A DNA stretch of 64,000 bases, taken from contig NZ_RCWB01000007.1 of the NCBI RefSeq assembly GCF_018448885.1, positions 96,458 through 160,457 of the forward strand, in the 5' to 3' direction. The stretch is from Photorhabdus caribbeanensis (lineage in GTDB: Bacteria; Pseudomonadota; Gammaproteobacteria; Enterobacterales; Enterobacteriaceae). Positions 19,415 to 30,900 of the stretch are shown one piece after another. The notes under the pieces are model-generated. The model searched no databases. It saw only the letters and a list, made by a program, of their open reading frames with translations, and was not told the DNA's origin. Each line of letters begins with the position of its first letter. Within the stretch, counting starts at the first letter, position 1. The position numbers and the translations under genes are program-made.

Positions 19415-20668
19415 TTATTTGGCATTTAACACTTCGTTTAATTTACTTTCATCAAGCTGACGACAACGTTTCGCTACCACAATCGTTGCAACGCCATTAC
19501 CAATTAGGTTCGTTAACGCTCTTGCTTCTGACATGAAACGATCTATTCCCAATATTAATGCCAGCCCCGCTAGTGGTAAATGCCCAACCGCAGAAATTGT
19601 CGCAGCTAATACAATAAACCCACTACCTGTTACACCAGCGGCACCTTTAGAGGATAAAAGCAATACAACTAATAGCGTTATTTGATGCACTATATCCATA
19701 TGAGTATTCGTTGCTTGAGCAATAAATACCGCAGCCATTGTCAGGTAAATAGAGGTCCCATCCAGATTAAATGAATATCCCGTTGGTATTACCAAACCAA
19801 CAACAGATTTCTGGCATCCCACTTTCTCCATTTTATCTAACATACGCGGCAATGCAGATTCAGAAGACGATGTTCCCAATACGATTAATAATTCTTCTTT
19901 AATGTAATTAATGAATCGGAATATACTAAACCCAGTGGCTTTAGCAATCGTTCCTAAAACAAATACCACAAAAAGAATACAGGTAATATAAAAGCAAACT
20001 ATTAATTGCCCTAATTGTACCAATGTACCAATACCATATTTCCCGATAGTAAATGCCACTGCACCAAAAGCCCCTAAAGGAGCTAACCGCATTATCATAT
20101 TGATAATACCGAAAATAACATGAGAGAAACCATCAATAATATTAAAGATTGGTTTCCCTTTCTCTCCTAAACGATGAAGTGCAAAACCAAATAACACAGC
20201 AAATAATAAGACCTGCAAAATATTACCACTGGCAAATACCCCGATGACACTGGCCGGAATAACATCAAGTAAAAATGCTACTGTCCCTTGTTCAGCCGCC
20301 TTTTCCGCATATAGGGATACCGCTTTAACATCTAATGTAGAGGGATCAATATTCATCCCCGCGCCAGGCTGTACAACATTGACAACAATTAGCCCAATAA
20401 TCAAAGCAATTGTGCTAACTATTTCAAAATATACCAATGCAATAGCGCCTGTTTTACCAACAGCTTTCATACTTTCCATACCTGCGATACCGGTTACAAC
20501 GGTACAGAAAATAACTGGAGCAATAACCATTTTGATTAATTTGACAAACCCATCACCTAATGGCTTCATTTCTGCACCAAGCTGTGGATAGAAATGCCCC
20601 AGAAGTATGCCGATAGTTATTGCAACCAAAACTTGAAAATAAAGACTCTTTAGTAAATTTTTCTTCAC
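19415..20668 (-). CDS. dctA: C4-dicarboxylate:cation symporter DctA
   Basis: A 417-residue inner-membrane transporter of the glutamate/dicarboxylate (DAACS) family. It is near identical in layout to E. coli Dct[13 protein letters not shown] start, [18 protein letters not shown], the serine-rich hairpin [17 protein letters not shown] and [17 protein letters not shown]. It imports succinate, fumarate and malate aerobically. A CRP-like site lies 160 bases upstream. Its neighbours (PIN pair, ybfF) are not those of E. coli, so this joint is rearranged. Confidence 0.95.
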   Translation of the reverse strand: MKKNLLKSLYFQVLVAITIGILLGHFYPQLGAEMKPLGDGFVKLIKMVIAPVIFCTVVTGIAGMESMKAVGKTGAIALVYFEIVSTIALIIGLIVVNVVQPGAGMNIDPSTLDVKAVSLYAEKAAEQGTVAFLLDVIPASVIGVFASGNILQVLLFAVLFGFALHRLGEKGKPIFNIIDGFSHVIFGIINMIMRLAPLGAFGAVAFTIGKYGIGTLVQLGQLIVCFYITCILFVVFVLGTIAKATGFSIFRFINYIKEELLIVLGTSSSESALPRMLDKMEKVGCQKSVVGLVIPTGYSFNLDGTSIYLTMAAVFIAQATNTHMDIVHQITLLVVLLLSSKGAAGVTGSGFIVLAATISAVGHLPLAGLALILGIDRFMSEARALTNLIGNGVATIVVAKRCRQLDESKLNEVLNAK

Positions 20669-21130
20669 TTCTTAATTCCCTAATCCATAGTATAAAATCA
20701 GATTCTATTTATTCTTATTAGAACGGTGTAGCTATTGTTAAATGTACCTTATGTCTTCATTCATATAACACATAAAGTAAATTTTCATCATTTTTTCACA
20801 AAAAATTAAAATTAACACACAATTTTTTAAGATATAGATCACATAAACACACAATCAATAACCTCACTAAGATGATTGAACCGATAATCATCTCATAAGT
20901 TATTTAAAACTTTCCATTTAATAATACTATTTACTTGAAGAACATTTATTTTTCAATCCATTAAGTATTACATTGAAAAAATTAACAAGTTTTTGATGCA
21001 TGAGCGTTTTGATAACCATTTAATCATAAGATATTATTAACTATAATTGTACAACCCAGTTGCTTTTTCATAATTTAAGCAACAATATACACGGTACGAT
21101 ATCAATACCTGACAGAAAATAATTCTCATC
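20669..21130. promoter_or_regulatory. dctA/ybfF divergent intergenic region
   Basis: A 462-base AT-rich region. A CRP-like sequence is at 20825-20846, with the right half TAGATCACATAA matching well and the left half poorly. No gene was found. CRP control of dctA is known in E. coli and fits the position. Confidence 0.5.
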
Positions 21131-21922
21131 ATGAAATTAGACACCCCGTTAAATTACCATATGCAGATACCGGAAAATCCGCTCTCTTCTACTCCTGTGG
21201 TATTCATCCACGGGTTATTCGGTGATCTCAATAATCTTGGGGTTTTGGCCCGTGATTTGCAGCAATACTATCCCGTCATTCAAGTTGATGTACGCAATCA
21301 CGGTTTATCTCCACGGGCAAATAACATGGATTACCACGATATGGCACAAGATGTTATTTCCCTGCTGGATCATCTGCAAATTCAGGCCGCCATTATTATT
21401 GGTCATTCAATGGGCGGTAAGATCGCGATGGCAATAACCGCGCTAGCGCCAGAACGGATAGAAAAAATTGTTCTTATTGATATAGCGCCTATCGCTTATC
21501 AGGTTCGCCGTCATGACCAAATCTTTACCGCACTAAACAACGTGACAGAAGCCGGAGTTAAAACCCGTCAAGACGCCGCTAAAATTATGCGAGAAAATAT
21601 TCAGGAAGAAGGTGTCATTCAGTTTTTACTGAAATCATTCCATCAAGGGGAATGGAAATTCAATTTGCCGGTATTAATTGACCAGTACGAAAAGATCAGC
21701 GGCTGGCAAGAAATCCCTACCTGGCCTCATCCCGCTTTGTTTATTCGTGGCGGCCTCTCCCCTTATATTCAGGAAGAATATCGGGACGATATCGCCAGAC
21801 AATTTCCACAGGCTAAAGCTTGGGTAGTCGCCGGTTGCGGCCACTGGGTTCATGCAGAAAAACCAGACGCAGTTTTAAAGGCAATTCATCGCTTTCTTAA
21901 TACCGATACGCAATTAATGTAG
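21131..21922 (+). CDS. ybfF: Alpha/beta-hydrolase esterase YbfF
   Basis: A 263-residue esterase with close resemblance to E. coli YbfF: FIHGLFGDLNNLGVLARDL, DVRNHGLSPR, the nucleophile elbow GHSMGGKIAM, and the catalytic histidine in GCGHWVHAEKPD. Family members hydrolyse acyl-CoA and short esters in the cytosol. In E. coli ybfF neighbours seqA; here it stands between dctA and a MARTX toxin, so the context gives no functional hint. Confidence 0.93.
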   Translation: MKLDTPLNYHMQIPENPLSSTPVVFIHGLFGDLNNLGVLARDLQQYYPVIQVDVRNHGLSPRANNMDYHDMAQDVISLLDHLQIQAAIIIGHSMGGKIAMAITALAPERIEKIVLIDIAPIAYQVRRHDQIFTALNNVTEAGVKTRQDAAKIMRENIQEEGVIQFLLKSFHQGEWKFNLPVLIDQYEKISGWQEIPTWPHPALFIRGGLSPYIQEEYRDDIARQFPQAKAWVVAGCGHWVHAEKPDAVLKAIHRFLNTDTQLM

Positions 21923-21944
21923 GAAACCAGTCGATTAGCGATAA

Positions 21945-21971
21945 AAGTGGCTCATTTATCTTGAGCCACTT
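21945..21971 (-). terminator. Terminator at MARTX gene end
   Basis: AAGTGGCTCA and TTGAGCCACTT form a strong stem between the convergent ybfF and MARTX stops. On the minus strand it is followed by TTTTAT, so it best serves the MARTX gene. Confidence 0.7.
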
Positions 21972-21988
21972 GATTACCAGGAATTTAA

Positions 21989-24900
21989 TTAAGCAAATTT
22001 CCCCTTGCCAATCGTGACATCTGCCCATGCCGTTGCGATAGCCACTTTCGCTTGACTTTCTAGCCCTTCAATAAAACCATTATCACCGGTTGTCGGAGCA
22101 AAACCACTCATTGCCTGGATCAAAGAATCCACCACATTATCTGACAGTGCCGTAAATTCACGCTCCCCTAATACGTTCTTATCACCTATCTGAGTCACCA
22201 ATTTGGCGCGATTGCCATTAAAGTAATCATCAAAGGTAATCGAACCTACTGATTCAAATAACCCCTGAGCGCTATTGTCCCGAGTTTGGCGCTTCACTGA
22301 CAGCACCAAATCATATCCGCTGCGCTGCAACCACAGGTTTCGCCAGTCAACGTCATTCAGCAATATCATGTCTTCTGCGTTGATATCATTGACCGACGTA
22401 TCAATCACCTCTCCGCTAACCACAAAACTGTCTGCGCCCGAACCACCCAGGAAGCGGTTCTGGTACCCGCCTAGCACCAGTAGATCCTGACCTTCACCGC
22501 CATCAAATTCACTGAACTTCGAAATCGCCGCAGCTATCAAGTGATCATCACCTTCTCCACCGTTGATTACCGCATGATAGCCCATCAGTTTTATTGCATC
22601 GTTACCGGAATAGCCGTCGATCCGGTTGTCATTGCCAAATACTCGGGCAAAATCATTGCCTCCACCCAATTCAACCTGGTTATTATTGCCGATGGCGACA
22701 ACATAATCCTGACCTTCACCGCTATCTACTCGGTTATAGTTGCCGGAGATAGTGACGTAATCCTGTCCGTTACCCGCATCAATAAAACCGCCTTCACCAA
22801 AGACAAACGCCTGATCATTACCTTCACCCATAAACACATGGTTAATACGCCCGGCCACTACCGCGGTATCATTGCCATTACCGCCAAACATCCAGTTTTC
22901 ACGTCCCATCAGGACGCCCAGATCATCGCCTTCACCGCCGGTAAAGATGTTGGAAGTACCAATTGAATAATAAACATCATCACCTCGACCACCCCAGAAG
23001 TTGTTGTTATCTCCCAGATAAGCACCGAGATCTTTACCATCTCCACCCCAGTTGAAGTTGTAGTTTCCCAACGATATATGGATATCGCCATCATCATGCA
23101 AATGACCGCTGTTACGCAGGAAATCAAACGTTTTTTCCTCCATATTAAGCAAATCAGCCGTCAGGTTTTCTTTCAAATGCGTGGCTAAGGACGTCATTTC
23201 TGCTTGCTTATCTTTACTGAACATCGTCGCAAACAGACTAGGCAGATTCAGTGAGTTAAAGCCAAATGCAAATTTTGCTGTATCATCGGCCTGAGTACGC
23301 TTTCCATCAATGTTTACTGGAGATTCCGGTTTACGGTTTTCATCAGAGGCTTTCTCTTGCAAACCATGACTTTCCGCAAACGATCTGACGCCATCCTCGC
23401 CCATATCAATTCCCGCTTTCAAACCATCAAGCAATCCCTCTAGATTTGTAAAAGCTTTCAGTTGATCCCCACTAAAGTCTGCAATCACTGTCAGCATCTC
23501 TTGCAGAATCGCTTCGCTATTAACCGGTTCTCCTGTACGGGAAACAATGTAGCCCTCTGCGGTGTAATTCACGGCAAAAATGTCCGCTAAGGTAGTCTCT
23601 GCATTTACACTTGCTAATCGGCCAAGCAGCTTATTCTTAAGCTGACGCGGCAAGTCTTGCGGATGATAGGTAAAAGTGGTCTTCGCCATACCCGTTGTCG
23701 AATATTGCTGAGTCATCAGACCAAACAACGAACCCAGGTTGGTATCCATAATCGACTGGATATGATCACCAAACATAAAATTCCAGTTTCCGGCTGTTAC
23801 CTGGATATCTGCCCCTTGACCACCGACGGCAAAGTTAAAAGCCAGCTTCTCATTAGCCTGACGGAATTTATTTGCGCGGCTCATTGTGCCCATATCATTC
23901 ACATTGCTGGTTAGCCATTGGTAGTATTTTTTATTCAATGTGGCTTCAATATCTCGCTTCAAACCACGGCTACTACGTTCATGCTGTAAATCCAGCTCAA
24001 CCAACGTCTTGTAGTTCACACTACTGGTCTGATCCAAACCAGACATATCCTGCACAAATTTGCTCGCACCGGCGATAGTCCATTGCTGATCTTGCGCGAT
24101 TAACCAATCCTGTTCTCTACCAGAGCGGGAAATACTTTGTAGTACCCCACTAACATGCGCCACACCATCAAATGGGTTAACCAGTGGCGGCGTTGGAATG
24201 GATTTATCCATCATCACAATCAAGTCATTACTGCTGCCCTGACTGAAACTAACGTTACGATGACCGATAAACATCTGCGCCCCTTCAAGCGCCTGATAAC
24301 CACTGATATCGTAGCTGTGTTTGCTGTCACCGTCACCGATATGAACCATCACATTATTGTCACCGAAGGCCAGTGATTTAAAGCCACCGCTACCCACTTT
24401 AATACCGACATTTGATGTTCCCCAATTGAGCGCAGTAAACTCCCCTTCACCCACATTAACCTGAATGTTGCCGGAGTAGCTAAACTGATCGTTAGGGTCA
24501 ATTTGAATAATATTTTCACGTTTCTTTGGCGCAGTAAAAGGGCGACGATAATCTGCAACTGCCCCTCTCGTCACCACATCAGCCCCAGAGTATCCCACTT
24601 TGGAAAGAATGATGTCACTTTCAGTAATACCGCGAATAACCCTTTCTGTACTGGTCGTCAATCCATCTTGTTTATTCCATTCGAATACGACTTTGTTATC
24701 AGGCAAGTTATTAACCCACTGGTTATTGGCATCACGGGTAAATTTACGGCCTGTTGCATCAACCGCTACTTCGCTACGGCGGGCGGAAACATTACTGCGA
24801 ATACCTTGCTTATCTAACTCTGTGATAAAGCGATGGGCAAAACCGTCCCGTTTGTCATCACTTATCAAAGAACAACCCACGATGCTGATATGGTCAGGTT

Positions 24901-27900
24901 TACCCGCTGGTTTAAAGTCGTGACTGAACTGCCTTAGTCTGACAGCCAATTCATCGGCAGTGTAACCACTCAGGCGAATGTTATTTTCCTCCGACGTATC
25001 ACGGCCATGACCGACAATTTGCCAACGTAACTTGCCGGATAATCTGGCAGAATCGCCATAAACGACACGATATTTACCATCAGCATCGAGTTGCACCACC
25101 ACACTGGAATCCGGGTGTTTACCGGCCAGATTGGCGGCAGCTTTAGCAACAACCGGATTATCCTCCATTTGAATAATGACCTGATAACTAAAACGAGTCG
25201 TACGCTCATCGGCTTGTGGTGTGACAGCTACCTGCTCCCAATCCCCTGCATTTTTGTTTTTGATGATGTCACTTGATGACAGTTTTTCCAGTAACGTGCT
25301 CGCCGCATCACTATCAACCGGCATTTTAAGTATCAGCCGATTTGTTGCTGGATAAGAGAGGACTTTATCGATATTCAACTGCACAAAGCTGGTCGCTTGT
25401 TTAAAGTTGTTGCTCTCAATGTCGACCAGAACCTTCTTAGTTTGTTTACCTTGCTTAGCTGTCACTTCCAAGGTGATATCACCTTCTCGGTAATCAACTA
25501 CACGGCCAGTGACGTTTTGAATTAAGTTAAATACCTTGCCTTGCTCTTTCAATGCACGCAATACGTAGTTTTGTTCACCATCACGCGACGTTTTCCAAAC
25601 GCCGTCATATTTCGCAATGGTTCCCTCTTCAAACTTATTAAAGTGAATATAAAAGCTTTGGTCGGGTTCTTTACTTGCCTGAAATTTATAACTCGTTATA
25701 AACCCTTTATGAAACGCATCCATAAAACGGCGGAAATCGTTATAGTTAGCAAACGATTTGCCGCCATAGTTAGGATCATAAAATGACCAAACTGTTTGGT
25801 TGAGTTTTTTATGCACCACAACAGACATGGCATGTTCTTCAGACATGAATGATATGTAAGTCGACTTTCTCACATGAAGCAACTTATCCATAACGGATTC
25901 ATAGCCCTCAGCAGAGTAATTAAGTGCATTACTAATATTCGGCCCGGCCAATCCATTAGCTTTCAATTTGCCGCCATAGGCAGCATTCGCTTTTTTATAG
26001 GCTTCAAGAGTAGAGTCATCCATAAATTGGCTGTACTGCATCGATAATAAATCTTCAATAACCAGCCCAATATTTTGACGGCGATATTGGATTAACAAAG
26101 CGGATTCGATGGCGTTGATATCGTTTTTCTTATTGACTGATTTGTCGTTGTAGGCTTTTACAGTGTCCTTCAACCACATCATATAAGCTTTACCGCCTCC
26201 TGAGCCATGTACTCGTTCTTCCATTAAATAACGAGCAGATAAAGCAAAACACAATCCTTTCATGAGTTTTTTAGACTCGGCGGTATCTCCTTTAGTCAGA
26301 AGCACACTGCCAATTTCCGGGATAATTTCGCTAAGTTTTTCCAACACATTACCGTCCTGGCTAAAATGAAATGAATAAGCCTCCAGCTCTTTTCCGTGTG
26401 CTATAAAGTCAAAAATTTTATTATCAATTTTTTGTAAAACATCCCCTTTTATTGTCCCACGATGTTGAGAAGATGTTGTTAGTAGATTTTTATCCAACAG
26501 GATTTGATTATTAACCTGCAACCGATTAATCATGTTTTCCGCATCTTTCAGTACGGCCAGATCTTCTTCCATCAACCCTGCACTGAATCGCCCATCTGCC
26601 TGTACAGCAAACTCGGGGTTGACATGGCTGCTGGTTTCAACCATAGCCGTTGACTGGTAAGCCTCTCCAGACAAACCGCTGCCAAGTGCCCCCATACGCT
26701 GTGGCTTAGCATTGTCACTCTGCTTGGCGCTCTTCGCATCGGTTTGTGCCTGAATCACTTTATCCTCAGCCACAGCAATTTCCTGTTTGCCTCGATTCTC
26801 TGCCTCCTGATAGGCAATGTTAATATCATTCTTAGCTTTTTCTGCCTGCTGCTGTTGTAATAGCGCCTCTTTCTTTCTCAATTTTGCTTTTTCATAAGCG
26901 CCTATTGCATCTTGTTGCATACCAATACGATGCTGCTCACTTTTCGCTACACCTGCCTCCGATTGCGCAATCGCTTTTTTTATTTTTTGTTGATTATCAG
27001 TAACATTTTTCTGAGCATTAAATAACTCTTCCTGTGTAGTAAATTTGGTGTGCTCCCATTTACTTCGAACATTGTTCAATAATCCAGCAGCAAATTGATT
27101 ACGCCATGGATCACCTGATTTACCGTGGTAATTATCAAAGTCATTCAGTGTATCCAAACCTTGAGTCATGGAGAGCAGTTCATCTGTTACTGCTTGTGAT
27201 TCTTCTTTTATTGCATCACGTTGTGCTTGCCCATTGGTGTTTAGCGCTGCCTGATCCGTTGATTCCAACTGAGACCGCGCTCCTGCAATTGCTGCCAGTT
27301 GTTTCTCTTTCTCTTGTTCTAAGATGCGGCGATCTTTTTCAGCTTTATCTTTATCGTTTAACGCATTTTGCGCCGCTTTATCCTGTTTTATCTGTTCGAT
27401 AACAGCCTTGGCTGGTCGTAGGCTCTCCGATTTCGCAACAATATTATCGAGAACATAACCTACGCCATCATTTAAACCTGTACCTTTAAATGCAATTTGG
27501 TTACTACCTGCTTTTGCTGTCAACTCCAGCGTTTTGTTTTGCCATCCAGCGGCATCTCCAGCAGTTGAGAATACCTGTTCCCCGTTCCAGAAAACCTCCA
27601 TGCCATTGTTGGTAAGATAAGCATTATGACGATTGGCAAAATCAAAACTCAGTGAAATAACTTCTCCTTCGAACAAGTTTTGTAGATCCTGATAAATCGC
27701 AGTGTTTTTATCCGCATCAAGTTCACTAACCCGCTCTCCATGCCCCTCGTTATCAAGACCGTAAGCACCGGCTGGGTGATATGCCTCAATACCATTAGTT
27801 GCCTGCCAGCCGTAATTACCTTGTTCAAAATTACCATTGATGATCAGATTGGCTTCCTGTTCCGGATCATCGCTTTCATTAATATTCAATGAATGATGGG

Positions 27901-30900
27901 TATTTTCGAATTCGGGCGTTTCGACCGCTGTTATAGAACCATTTAGGCGGCTGCTCAAGTCTGAACTCACTGGTGCGATTTCATCCAGCTTAAAACCATC
28001 AATAGCAGAAACTTCGGCTAAATTAATCGCCCCTCTGCCTTTATGTGTCCCTGACGTATTAGCCTCGCCCCCCTCAACCAGATAGTTAATCGCCTGACTG
28101 CCCCCCACACCTAACGCTGTCTGTTTGATATGTTCAAAGAAGGAAGAGAGTTTGTTGCTTGGCGTATTGCTTGCTGCAACAGAGAAGCTATAGAAATCAC
28201 CGTTACCAACCTTAATCGCCACGTTATTACGTGCATAAGAGGCATTCATCCCCAAGCCATCACCAATATGAATATTGGCGTTATTTTTACCTTTCATCAC
28301 CGCAACATTCAGGCCATTTCCAACTTTAGTATTAACATTGAAATGACCCCATGCCACGTTAACGGAAACACCCTCACCCACTTTGGTATTCACATTCAGG
28401 TCGCCATGCGTCGCCGTTACATTTAAGCCATTTCCCACGGTGGTAGTGATATTCGCTTTGCCTTTTGCCACAGTAACCTGCATGCCATCACCCACTTTAG
28501 TGACAATATTCCCTTTACTCCACAAGGCATTAAAACTGTTACCATTACCCACCTGAGTCACAATGTTAGCCTCACCTTTGGCAAGCACCACATTGCGCCC
28601 ATCACCGACCTTGGTAATGACGTTAGCTTTACCCCAGGCGCCAGTGTAATCATCACCGTGACCAACATAAGTGATAATATTGGCGTCACCTTGAACGATG
28701 GTCACTTCTTGTCCATCACCCACTTTGGTTATGATGTTCGCTTTACCTTTCGCGAAGTTATAACGATCACCATGCCCCTTTTGCGTCAGGATATTGGCCT
28801 CCCCCCAAACCGCATTAAGACCATCACCATTGCCCACTTTAGTAATGATATTGGCTTTGCCTTTAGCCAATCCCACTGTTGTGCCATCACCAACATGGGT
28901 CATAACATTACCCACATTCGACACCAGCAAGCCGACGGTCGTCCCCTCTCCTACTTTGGTCAGAATATTACCTTCGCCAAGTAGTACGCCAGCGGTCATC
29001 GAGTCGCCTACATGAGTAATAACGTTAGCTTTCGCCCCTGCAACAACCCCCATAAAATCATTACCGGTTTTGGTGACAATATTCGCTTCTCCTAACGCCA
29101 AAACACCGGTTAAGCCATTGCCGACATGGGTCATGATATTGGCCTGACCAAACATTGCCGCCAACGTTGTACCATCACCGATTTTAGTCATCACGTTCAG
29201 TTCACCGGCAAACAAGCCAATACTGGAGCCATTACCCGCATGGGAATAGATGTTAGCTTTACCTATCATCAAAGCAGTTGTCAGACCATTACCGATCTTA
29301 GTCAACACATTGGCGCCACCGATCATGGCGGCAAAGGTATTGCCATCTCCCACATGGGTAAAGATATTGGCGCCGCCAATCATTGCGGCCAAAGTCATAC
29401 CATTACCCACTTTAGTCGCGACATTGCCTTTCGCCAGCATCAGGGCAACACTTCCCCCATCACCAATGTGGGTAAATACGTTGCCTGCGGCTATCATCAG
29501 CGCCAACGCATCACCATCACCCACTTTAGTAAAGATATTGACTGCGCCCCCCATCAGCGCCCATACATCACCGTTACCAACATGAGTAAAGAGGTTGCCT
29601 GCGCCAATCATGGCTGCAATCACAGTTCCATCCCCGACTCTGGTAAAGATATTGCCTGCTGCCCCCATTACCCCCAAAGTCTGACCGCCACCGACATGGG
29701 TAAGTACATTACCTATACCAAACAGAGTGCCAGTAGTATCGCCGTCTCCTACTTTGGTCAGGATATTGGCGCCACCGAGCATCACACCTGTCGTATTCCC
29801 ATTACCAATGTGGGTCAGAACGTTTGCTCCTCCCCCCATCACTGCCAGCACATTGCCCTGTCCTTTCTTGGTAAGTACATTAGCACCACCCAACGCAATT
29901 GCCCTGGTACTCGACATTTCAGCATCATCACTGATATGCGTGATAATGTTAGCCCCACCGAGCATACCGGAAACCAAATCACCGGCACCGAACTTAGTCA
30001 GCACATTAGCGCCGCCCACCAATACCGAGGAGACATTGCCATTTCCTTTTTGGGTCATGACATTAAAACCGCCCGCACCTAACCAACTCGCTCTGCCATT
30101 ACCTATCTGCGTGTGCGTGTTGTAACCACCCAGCATAATAACCCGACTGTTACCATTGCCTTTTTGAACCGAAATATTGCCAACTGCCAGAAGATGTGCC
30201 AAATATCTTCCATCTCCAACCCGCACCAGAACATTTGCGGCACCACCAGCGTTAACATCCATTTCTCCATATTGACTTTGATGAAGGATAACGTTTGCTA
30301 AACCAGCACCGTTAAAATTGACATTGCCATAGGTGACGCTGGAGGTAATAACATTTCCTCCGCCAGCGCCATTGAATTGAATATCACCGGAACTGTCACC
30401 ACTGTTAGCAGATGAGTTCACCAGTGCTTGCTGACAGTATTCTTCGGTATGTGCTAACCGATCAGAACCACACCGCATCGTTGCATTAAGGCTATATTGA
30501 AGCTGACTTAACACACAACTACCTGCACTCACCGAGTAGTAATCGTTTGCGGATGAAATATCTTCATCAGCCAGATTACTGGTATGATCACCTGCTTTGC
30601 ACCACGCATTAACAAAGTATTTGAGTTCCTGCGTGATAGGATCATTTCCTAGTTCAACCACCACCACTCTCGTGCACGATTCCAAATATTTAGCGTACAC
30701 ATAAGTATTTGGTTGACGGTTCGATCTCACCGCGGAAACATCAAACTTCTGACAATTGGCAAAGATCGTATCTCCTCCCATCTTTGCATCAGAGAGAGTG
30801 ATATCTTCCGCTTTGACCGTTGTTCCACTCGCATAAATAATCCACTCGTTTTCAGATAACCCCTCTTCAACGGCATGAATAGTTACCGGCTGATGATGTT

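Noticed and set aside
29126..30082. Long open frame (318 codons) on the plus strand
   Set aside because: It is the complement of the MARTX B repeats; the periodic glycine codons on the minus strand create open frames on the other strand. No ribosome-binding site or family match.
28150..30150. Dense direct repeats resembling a CRISPR or satellite array
   Set aside because: The repeats follow codon phase and encode the glycine-rich MARTX B repeats; units diverge at third positions and there are no constant repeats with unique spacers.
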